DNA of 64,000 nt from Thauera sp. (GTDB lineage: Bacteria; Pseudomonadota; Gammaproteobacteria; Burkholderiales; Rhodocyclaceae): positions 1 to 64,000 of the forward strand of contig JACKMB010000006.1 of the NCBI GenBank assembly GCA_024235615.1, written 5' to 3'. Below the pieces are notes generated by a model. That model was not told the origin of the DNA. It saw nothing but the letters and a program-made list of their open reading frames with translations, and made no database searches. Below, piece after piece: positions 1 through 5,992 of this stretch (position 1 is the stretch's first letter; every line of letters begins with the position of its first letter). Both the position numbers and the translations under genes were made by a program.

Positions 1-7
1 TTCGGGG

Positions 8-301
8 TCATGTTGCGGATTCCACAATGAAGGCCTGGAGCCTAGCCCCATAGGCTTCGAGATCGTCGGCCGAGAGCTCACGGCCGCGCGCCGTGGTCGG
101 CAGATCCAGTGAGAGGTGCAGGTAAACCGCACCGCGCATGCAGAGTCGTGCGACGAGATGCACCGGCAGGATGCCGATGACCGTATCCCCGGGGGCAACC
201 GTGTCGGGGTCGAGGTGTGTGACGTGTCGATCGATCTGCAAGCCCCTGCGTGCCGCCCACTCCACGGCGCCGGGGTGGCGGGTGACGAACCAGGTGGTCA
301 T
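8..301 (-). CDS. csx16: CRISPR-associated protein Csx16 (VVA1548 family)
   Basis: This 97-residue protein has the hallmark N-terminus of the Csx16/VVA1548 family, MTTWFVTRHPGAVEW, followed by GDTVIGILPVHLVARLC and a LHLSLDLP...RGRELS segment. The match runs over the full usual length of the family, about 100 residues. Csx16 occurs with type III CRISPR effectors and has been reported as a ring nuclease that degrades cyclic oligoadenylate. That would make it the off-switch for the signal made by Cas10 at 5993-8692; this role rests on family knowledge, not on anything visible here. The ATG start has no clear ribosome-binding site. The gene is separated from its presumed operon partner rhuM-fic by an inserted vapBC module, and its first codons are duplicated at 1150-1166, so its expression may now depend on vapBC transcription. 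Confidence 0.9.
   Translation of the reverse strand: MTTWFVTRHPGAVEWAARRGLQIDRHVTHLDPDTVAPGDTVIGILPVHLVARLCMRGAVYLHLSLDLPTTARGRELSADDLEAYGARLQAFIVESAT
284..300. repeat. 17-bp direct repeat, csx16-proximal copy
   Basis: The 17 bases GACGAACCAGGTGGTCA occur here, covering the first codons of csx16 on the minus strand, and again at 1150-1166 at the end of rhuM-fic. The flanking bases differ on both sides, so the identity is exactly 17 bp. The pair brackets the vapBC module. Confidence 0.9.
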
Positions 302-333
302 TGCGCAGTGCTCATGGTTTGAAGCTTGCGCAT

Positions 334-747
334 TCAGTTCGTACCCGGACGAATGCAGCGAATGTCGAGTTGCAGCGCATCGGCAACATCGAGCCACGCG
401 CGGTCGGCGGTATGCACCTGAGCCTTCAGTCGCTGCGCGGCTGCCAGGCAGAGCCGGTCGCCCAGGCTGAGACCGTGCGCCCGCGTGACCGGGCGCATCC
501 AGCCCGCAGCCGCGCCATCGTCGGCGGATGTGTCGATGACCGTGTAGCCGATGCTCGTGATGATGTCGCGCACGGCGTCCGCGGCGACGCCGTGGTCGAG
601 CGCCTTGGCGATGATCTCGGCATGGTTGGCGGCCGACACCAGGCAGGGGGCGCCCGCCTGAAGCAGTGCATCGATTGCTTCTGCGCCGGGCTCGCCGTTC
701 AGCCAGGCCAGCACCGCCGAGGCGTCGAGGATGACAGGCGCGCTCAT
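334..747 (-). CDS. vapC: VapC-type PIN-domain RNase toxin
   Basis: This is a 137-residue PIN-domain protein, the usual VapC length. The four acidic residues that bind the metal in PIN nucleases are in place: D8 in VILDASA, E44 in NHAEIIAK, D97 in LSLGDRLCLAA and D115 in HTADRAW. VapC toxins are Mg-dependent ribonucleases that cut tRNA or rRNA until a partner antitoxin blocks them. Its ATG overlaps the stop of the upstream antitoxin by four bases (ATGA), the standard toxin-antitoxin arrangement. The module lies between rhuM-fic and csx16 in the CRISPR operon and is bracketed by a 17-bp direct repeat, so it appears to be an insertion. Confidence 0.88.
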   Translation of the reverse strand: MSAPVILDASAVLAWLNGEPGAEAIDALLQAGAPCLVSAANHAEIIAKALDHGVAADAVRDIITSIGYTVIDTSADDGAAAGWMRPVTRAHGLSLGDRLCLAAAQRLKAQVHTADRAWLDVADALQLDIRCIRPGTN

Positions 748-989
748 TCGCGCGCGGCCTCGGCGCGTCGCTCGGCGATCAACTCGTCGGCGGGTGACGG
801 TGCATCGGCCCGCACATAGCGACGAAATAACGCTCTCGCGCGTTGCAGTTGTGCCTGTCGGCTGGTGATCCTTGCCTCGCCGTCGAGCAGTTCGAACAAG
901 ACGGTGTCGCCCTCCTTGAGACCGAGGGAGTGGCGGATCTCGGCCGGAATGACAACACGGCCACCGTCTGACATTTTCATGTAATGCAT
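744..989 (-). CDS. vapB: AbrB/MazE-type antitoxin (VapB)
   Basis: This is an 81-residue protein with an N-terminal SpoVT/AbrB swapped-hairpin DNA-binding domain (GGRVVIPAEIRHSLGLKEGDTV, residues about 9-30) and a charged C-terminal tail that would wrap the toxin. It should neutralise VapC, which follows it with a four-base overlap, and repress its own promoter. The ATG at 989 is preceded by a GGAG about eight bases upstream. A later in-frame ATG at 980 is possible but lacks that signal. A -10-like TATACT and the palindrome at 1046-1057 lie just upstream. Confidence 0.88.
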   Translation of the reverse strand: MHYMKMSDGGRVVIPAEIRHSLGLKEGDTVLFELLDGEARITSRQAQLQRARALFRRYVRADAPSPADELIAERRAEAARE

Positions 990-1045
990 GATCGAATCTC
1001 CAGACTTATTGCGTGATGTCAGTATAGGCAGTGTAGGACGCCAAA

Positions 1046-1057
1046 TCGTTCAAACGA
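1046..1057. promoter_or_regulatory. Palindrome upstream of vapBC (candidate operator)
   Basis: TCGTTCAAACGA is a palindrome with 5-bp arms about 60 bases upstream of the vapB start. It sits beside a -10-like TATACT on the minus strand. Its position suits autoregulation by the VapBC complex. This is inferred from position and symmetry only. Confidence 0.4.
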
Positions 1058-1149
1058 ACCGCCCTGGCTTTTGCTGGGCGACACGGTGGTGCGCAAGGTC
1101 GCGGGCGGCAAGAGGACAATCGCCCCGCGACAGCGCTGAAGCTGTGGAC

Positions 1150-1166
1150 GACGAACCAGGTGGTCA
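1150..1166. repeat. 17-bp direct repeat, rhuM-fic-proximal copy
   Basis: This is the second copy of the repeat at 284-300, 866 bp away. It covers the last bases of rhuM-fic, including its stop codon, and the truncated csx16 start. Confidence 0.9.
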
Positions 1167-2138
1167 CGCCGCCTCCCCGGCGAGCATGTTCATGATCAGC
1201 CGGATCAGCACGTCCTTTTCCTCGGGCCGCGACTGCGCGACCAGCAGGGACAGCGCGGCGAGGCCGACGTCATTGACGACCGGGGTGCCGTCGTCGGTGA
1301 ACAGGCGGCCGTTGCGGTGCAGGAAGCCGGCGAACAGGAAGGCGCCGATGCGCTTGTTGCCATCCGAAAATGGATGGTTCTTGACGACGAAATACAGCAG
1401 ATGCGCGGCGCGGGATTCCAGCGTGGGGTAGGCCGGCTCGCCGAACACGGTCTGGTCGAGGTTGCCGAGCAGGGCGGCGAGGCCGTCCTCGCGTTCGTTG
1501 CCGAAGAGCATGCTGGCCTGGCCCTTGGCCATCAGGTCGGCTTTCAGCGTGGCGATGCCGGCGCGCGCTTCGGCCACCGGCGGCAGCTCGCCGCCGGCAT
1601 GGCCGCGTGGGTCAGTGAGCAGGCCCTCGTCGTAGCGTTGCAGCCACAGGAAGGTCTGCGTGTAGCGCACCACGATCTCTGCCAGGCCGCTGCCGGCGTC
1701 GTGCGCCAGTTCGGCGTTGGATAGCGTGCGGCGCACCAGCAGCAGCGCGGCTTCCAGTTCGCGCGCGTTGTGCTCGAGGCGCTGGCGGTCGAGGGTGTAG
1801 CCGCGGGTGAGGTGGTCCTTGAGGATGCGGCTGGCCCACTGGCGGAACTGGACGCCCCGTCTGGAGTTGACGCGGTAACCGACCGACAGGATGGCGTCCA
1901 GGTTGAAGAACTTCGTCTGGTAGGTTTTCCCGTCGGCGGCAGTATGTGCAAAATTTGCACATACTGCTTCCTCGACCAGTTCACTGTCCCTGAACACGTT
2001 GCGCAGGTGCTTGGTGATCACCGAGCGTTCGCGCTCGAAGATCCTTGCCATCTGTTCCTGCGACAGCCAGACGGTCTCCTGCTCGACGCGGACTTCGACG
2101 GTTCCGCCTTCGGTTTCGAAGAAGACCAGTTCATTCAT
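1164..2138 (-). CDS. RhuM-Fic fusion protein in the CRISPR operon
   Basis: This 324-residue protein joins an N-terminal RhuM-type domain (about residues 1-125, with LSQEQMARIFERERSVITKH resembling a helix-turn-helix) to a C-terminal Fic/DOC domain. The Fic core HPFSDGNKR (about residues 255-263) matches the catalytic consensus HPFx[DE]GN[GK]R, so transfer of AMP or another nucleotide moiety to a protein target is plausible. I see no clear inhibitory-helix motif. It starts three bases after csm5 stops, so it is almost certainly co-transcribed with the csm genes. It could be a toxin-like CRISPR accessory or a passenger defence gene; the sequence cannot tell which. Confidence 0.88.
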   Translation of the reverse strand: MNELVFFETEGGTVEVRVEQETVWLSQEQMARIFERERSVITKHLRNVFRDSELVEEAVCANFAHTAADGKTYQTKFFNLDAILSVGYRVNSRRGVQFRQWASRILKDHLTRGYTLDRQRLEHNARELEAALLLVRRTLSNAELAHDAGSGLAEIVVRYTQTFLWLQRYDEGLLTDPRGHAGGELPPVAEARAGIATLKADLMAKGQASMLFGNEREDGLAALLGNLDQTVFGEPAYPTLESRAAHLLYFVVKNHPFSDGNKRIGAFLFAGFLHRNGRLFTDDGTPVVNDVGLAALSLLVAQSRPEEKDVLIRLIMNMLAGEAA

Positions 2139-2141
2139 GGT

Positions 2142-3788
2142 TCATTCGCCCCTCAGCGCGGCAAGCCGCAACTTCTTGCGGGCGTCCTTCCAGTCGTCCT
2201 TGCGATCGAGCTTGTCGATGACTTTTGGCAGCCATTCCAAGAGCACATCGGCCAGTTGCAGCCGGTTGGCATCGCTCCATGCCGTGTCTTCTGCCAGGGC
2301 TGCCTTGCTCAGCCGCAGCGCTTCTGCGTACAGACCATTGCCGGGGTTGAGCGGGTCCTTGCGTCCGTCCTTCGCTGCGCATGCAGTGACGAACGTCGCG
2401 ATTTCCTTTTCTTGCGGCGTGAGCTGCGCGAAGGCTGCCGCACGTGCGGCCTGTTCGGCCGCTTCGGCTTCGGCTTGCGCTTTGCGTTCGGCGTCCAATT
2501 GGCGTGTGCGCTCGGCTTCGGCAGCGGCGCGCGCGCGAGCGGTTTCCAGCTCCGCCCTGATGGCGGCAATCCGTGATTGTGGTTGCTTGGCGCACCACGC
2601 TTGCAGACTGGCGATGGAGCCGGACGCAGCCTGCTCGACGATCATCCAGCCGAACGGCAGCATGCCGGAGCGCTCGTTCTCGTGCTCCGCCGCGAGCCAT
2701 ACCGTTTTGGCACCTTCGCTGGAATATTCGGGCTGCTGCCCTCGTCCCCCCATGATCTTGATTGATCGCACGCCGTCCAGCGTTACGCTTTCTGCGCCGG
2801 AATGGCGCCCGACGCGCAACAGCATCACGCTGCCTTCAACGAATTGCGGCTGCAAGTCGGCAAGCAGTTTCTGCATCGAGCCCAGCCATTCCGGTGAAGC
2901 AAATCCGCGTCCGGACAGCGTCTGCAGCAAGTTGTGCAGGCGGGGCAGGTAGTAGCGGTTGCAGGCCCGGGCCAGTTCCGTGAAGCCTGGAATCCGGTTT
3001 GCCGGCGCTGGCGTCCGCCTCGGGTCTTCGATGCCGCACAGCGTGTCGAAGCGGATCTCTCCGCTGAGCACCCGGTGCTGTCCGCCGGCAATGGTCTCCC
3101 GGCGTGTCGCAGGCCCCTTCGCGTCAACGACGCGTCCATCCTTGTCATGAACCAGACGCTTCTTGTGGTTCGTGGCAAAAACGATCCGGGCTTGCACGTC
3201 GGCGCCGCTGGCGTCGGCAAGGCGAATCAGCCGAAACGGATCGGCATGGAAGCCATCGCGCGAATTCAGCAGGCGTTTCTCGATGTCCTGCGCGCGCTCT
3301 TCGCGCTCCTTGCCACGCCCCCCATTCAGGAAGTCCAGCCAAGCGGTGCGGATGGCGCCCTTGAGGCTCGAGCCGGGCACGTAGGCTATGCCGCTGTGCG
3401 GGTGATGAGCGGTCCGCTCGATCTCCAACAGGTTGGTGACTCTTCGTCCACCGGATTCATGCTGGGCGACCTGACCGATGCGCCGGTCGTATTGCACCGC
3501 AACCCCTCTAGCCACTTCGACGGCACCATGCGCCACGCCGGCGAACAGCGCCCTGCGTGCGTGGAAGAATCGCTGCACATCACGAATGGCCTCGTCACCG
3601 CGCCGATTGACTGCCGCAATCAGTGCGTCCCGGTCGGCCTTCGTGAGCGTGGCGCGAGCGGGTTCGAAGTGATATAGCACCCCGTCGTCGATCACATAGT
3701 TGGTCGGCTCGAAGTCCAGTCCGCAACCGATGTGGATGGGTGTGAGCGGCGTGAGGGCGAGCGCTGTCGGCTGGATGTTGGTCTTCAT
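2142..3788 (-). CDS. csm5: Type III-A RAMP protein Csm5 with long C-terminal extension
   Basis: This 548-residue RAMP-fold protein has an N-terminal LTPIHIGCG segment (residues 13-21) and the glycine-rich SGIAYVPGSSLKGAIRTAWL motif near residue 135. These are typical of Csm5, which caps the crRNA 3' end of the Csm complex. Csm5 proteins are usually 350-400 residues. Here roughly the last 150 residues are extra: an Ala/Glu/Arg-rich coiled coil (about 405-455) followed by a compact charged domain starting LTPQEKEIATFV. The ATG overlaps the csm4 stop by four bases (ATGA), which fixes the start and suggests translational coupling. Confidence 0.93.
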   Translation of the reverse strand: MKTNIQPTALALTPLTPIHIGCGLDFEPTNYVIDDGVLYHFEPARATLTKADRDALIAAVNRRGDEAIRDVQRFFHARRALFAGVAHGAVEVARGVAVQYDRRIGQVAQHESGGRRVTNLLEIERTAHHPHSGIAYVPGSSLKGAIRTAWLDFLNGGRGKEREERAQDIEKRLLNSRDGFHADPFRLIRLADASGADVQARIVFATNHKKRLVHDKDGRVVDAKGPATRRETIAGGQHRVLSGEIRFDTLCGIEDPRRTPAPANRIPGFTELARACNRYYLPRLHNLLQTLSGRGFASPEWLGSMQKLLADLQPQFVEGSVMLLRVGRHSGAESVTLDGVRSIKIMGGRGQQPEYSSEGAKTVWLAAEHENERSGMLPFGWMIVEQAASGSIASLQAWCAKQPQSRIAAIRAELETARARAAAEAERTRQLDAERKAQAEAEAAEQAARAAAFAQLTPQEKEIATFVTACAAKDGRKDPLNPGNGLYAEALRLSKAALAEDTAWSDANRLQLADVLLEWLPKVIDKLDRKDDWKDARKKLRLAALRGE

Positions 3789-4714
3789 TGGCGCAACTCG
3801 GCATTCAATGGAACGAGCGGGGCGTAACCCTGATGCACGGTGGCTGGAATTGCGGCGGATAGCGGTTGCCTTGTGCCGCCCAAGCCCGTGCCGTGGAGGG
3901 CAGGCACCCGGTCGTCGCGGAACGTCAGAAAGGCGCTGGTACGCAGGGTCAGTACCGGGCGCTTGAAGGGCTGACCGGTAAGGGCTGCCACATTGCCATG
4001 ACGACCGAAACGGGTGAGCGGCTGGTAGAAGCACAACAGCGGAGCCAGCGCGGCGGGTTCAGGGGCGCAGGGGGCCAGCGTGAGTGCGTGCGTGCTCTCT
4101 CCGGCAGGCCAGTGGTGAGCGCGAGCGGCACCAAGGGCGAATTTGCCCAGGCCGGTGCTTGCATCTCGCCCGTAGCCCGTGTGGCCGATGTCAGTCACAA
4201 CTTGCGCCAGTTCGGACAATGCAAGGCGCGAAGTATCCACCACGCAATAGATGTCGAGCGCTGCTCCGCAGCCGTGGCTGAGCCTGCTCACCTGGCGCGG
4301 CGCAAAGGGGCCGGTGCCCGTGGTTCCAGTAAAGCGGTTGATCGTGTTCTGGGTCACCACACTGTGCCGAACGGCTGGCAGGGACTCGGCACGCGCGAGC
4401 CAGTCACGCAGAGGCAACCCCGCGTCGCGGGCAGGCAGCCAGACCTTCTGCTTTTCCATCTTGCGCTGTGCCGGGTCGATGTCGCGCCCAAGCAGGAAGC
4501 TCGGAAGTTGAGGGCGCGGCAACCAGCCGGCAGGAAACGCGTCGGATACCGCCAGGAAGGGGCGCCCCTCGGTATAGCCTTCGAGCAGGCTCGTCAGGCG
4601 GGCTTGGCCAAAACGTTCGCGGACCGCCCAGCACAGTTGGCCGAACAGCGTGTCTCCGGCGAGTGGTGTGCCGAACGCCGAATGCGGCTGAATCGTGAGC
4701 AGATAGGTTTCCAT
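3785..4714 (-). CDS. csm4: Type III-A RAMP protein Csm4
   Basis: This 309-residue RAMP protein starts METYLLTIQPHSAFGTPLAGDTLFGQLCW, the typical opening of Csm4, with the TLFG segment that follows the first RAMP strand. A glycine-rich loop, TGYGRDASTGLGKF, lies near residue 180. Csm4 binds the 5' handle of the crRNA and docks Cas10 onto the backbone. The length is normal for the family. It begins eight bases after csm3 ends and overlaps csm5. Confidence 0.93.
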   Translation of the reverse strand: METYLLTIQPHSAFGTPLAGDTLFGQLCWAVRERFGQARLTSLLEGYTEGRPFLAVSDAFPAGWLPRPQLPSFLLGRDIDPAQRKMEKQKVWLPARDAGLPLRDWLARAESLPAVRHSVVTQNTINRFTGTTGTGPFAPRQVSRLSHGCGAALDIYCVVDTSRLALSELAQVVTDIGHTGYGRDASTGLGKFALGAARAHHWPAGESTHALTLAPCAPEPAALAPLLCFYQPLTRFGRHGNVAALTGQPFKRPVLTLRTSAFLTFRDDRVPALHGTGLGGTRQPLSAAIPATVHQGYAPLVPLNAELRQ

Positions 4715-4722
4715 CGCCGTGT

Positions 4723-5439
4723 TCAGGCCGCGGCCGTCGCGAAGGGGGCGAGTGCGTCGAACTCTGCCTGGATATCGACCCCGTCCAACTTGAGGTCGCG
4801 AAACTTCACCTTGCCATAGCCGCGCGAACCCGACCCACCAAGGCTATCCAACTCGAGCAAACGAAGGCCGTCGAGTACGGTGGCACGCAGCGAGCGCCCG
4901 TCGCCGTCGATATCCAGGACCTTGATCGACAGGCGGAAGTCGAAGCGCGAGCCGGCGGGCACGCGCTCGGTCTGACGCGGATGCTCCGCGACGCCCTTGA
5001 TGCGGTCGATGCGGTTCTCCGTCTTGATCTCGGTCAGCATCAGGTTGTCGGCGTCCATTTGCCGGGCCCATTCCTTTTGCAGCGCCGCATCCCAGAACGC
5101 AAGTCGGGTCGGGCCGAGGTCCTGCGCTTGCTGGTCGCTGAGCTGATCTCCGCCGCCGACCCCGAACAGTTGCAGGATCGGGCGCACACCCGGGTAGCGC
5201 GGATCCATGTCCCGGATACCGAGTGGTACGGACTTCACCGCGCCGCTGCGCCACTCCAGCAGGCTGCGCACCTTGCCTTTCAGGCTGGAGCCGGGGATGT
5301 AGGGTTCGTTGTTGATCGGATTGCGGATGACCTGATTATCGACGCCGCCGATACGGATCTCGCCTTCGCTGGCGCCGATGCGCAGGCCGGAGAGCAATTC
5401 GAGCGTGCCTTCGAGCGTCTGAATCTTGATGAGTTGCAT
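4723..5439 (-). CDS. csm3: Type III-A backbone RAMP nuclease Csm3
   Basis: This 238-residue protein is the repeated backbone subunit that binds crRNA and cuts the target RNA at 6-nt steps. The motif IGGVDNQVIRNP carries Asp34, which corresponds to the catalytic Asp (D32/D33) of studied Csm3 proteins. It is followed by YIPGSSLKGKVRSLLE, the glycine-rich RAMP loop. Target-RNA cleavage should therefore be intact. Length and domain layout are standard. It lies 38 bases downstream of csm2 in the same operon. Confidence 0.95.
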   Translation of the reverse strand: MQLIKIQTLEGTLELLSGLRIGASEGEIRIGGVDNQVIRNPINNEPYIPGSSLKGKVRSLLEWRSGAVKSVPLGIRDMDPRYPGVRPILQLFGVGGGDQLSDQQAQDLGPTRLAFWDAALQKEWARQMDADNLMLTEIKTENRIDRIKGVAEHPRQTERVPAGSRFDFRLSIKVLDIDGDGRSLRATVLDGLRLLELDSLGGSGSRGYGKVKFRDLKLDGVDIQAEFDALAPFATAAA

Positions 5440-5477
5440 GTCGTGTTGTTCCCTTGATGTCGGTATTGGGGCGGTGC

Positions 5478-5978
5478 TCAGTCTTTCGGCCCATGAACTT
5501 TGTAGAACGCCATGAAGGCTTCCATGAAGAGCTTGGCCTGGGCGAGGCTCTTGTGGTCTGTCGCCTGGTCGATGACGTGGCGCAGCAGCCGGTCGAAATT
5601 CACGTCGACTTTGTTCCGGCCCATGGCATACGCGACCTTCGCCTTGAGCATCTGGATGTAAGGTGCTTGCGCGTCGTAGCGTTCGGCGCTGCTTCCGACC
5701 TTGCCTTGCAGCATCACGAGTTCATCGTAGAAGCGGCGAAGCTGGGTGCCTTTGTTTACGTCGCGGCCACCGATCTGCCTCGCGACTTCTTTCGCGCAGT
5801 CTTCGGCCACGTCGGAATACAAGGTCGGCATGAGCTTCTCGCCGAACAGAATGCGCGAGGTGCTGATCGTCGGCTCTGGGCTGCGGTTGCTGCGGTCGTC
5901 GCCGCCCCGATAGCCCGGGCCGGACGTGTTGGCTCGGGATTGACCGCCAAAGCTGCGGCCGGGGTTGTTGAATGCCAT
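5478..5978 (-). CDS. csm2: Type III-A small subunit Csm2
   Basis: This is a 166-residue helical protein matching Csm2, the small subunit that lines the inner filament of the Csm complex along the target RNA. The helical core (residues about 55-160) contains KGTQLRRFYDELVML and LKAKVAYAMGR, which are characteristic. The first 40 residues are Gly/Ser/Arg-rich and probably disordered, longer than in most Csm2 proteins. The ATG at 5978 is preceded by AAGGAGAT, a strong ribosome-binding site, which decides the start against an upstream open frame. Confidence 0.92.
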   Translation of the reverse strand: MAFNNPGRSFGGQSRANTSGPGYRGGDDRSNRSPEPTISTSRILFGEKLMPTLYSDVAEDCAKEVARQIGGRDVNKGTQLRRFYDELVMLQGKVGSSAERYDAQAPYIQMLKAKVAYAMGRNKVDVNFDRLLRHVIDQATDHKSLAQAKLFMEAFMAFYKVHGPKD

Positions 5979-5992
5979 GAACGTTATCTCCT

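Larger units (their letters stand above)
1006..1167 (-). pseudogene. Truncated csx16 start at the rhuM-fic junction
   Basis: A GTG at 1167-1165 overlaps the stop codon of rhuM-fic (GTGA). It is followed by codons for TTWFV, the conserved start of Csx16, and then runs for 53 codons of unrelated sequence to a TAA. Only the first six codons match csx16. I read this as the stump left when the vapBC segment entered the 5' end of csx16, which formerly would have been translationally coupled to rhuM-fic. The unrelated part is probably not a functional protein. On the other strand, about 40 codons ending at 1138 are open but unrecognised. Confidence 0.6.
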
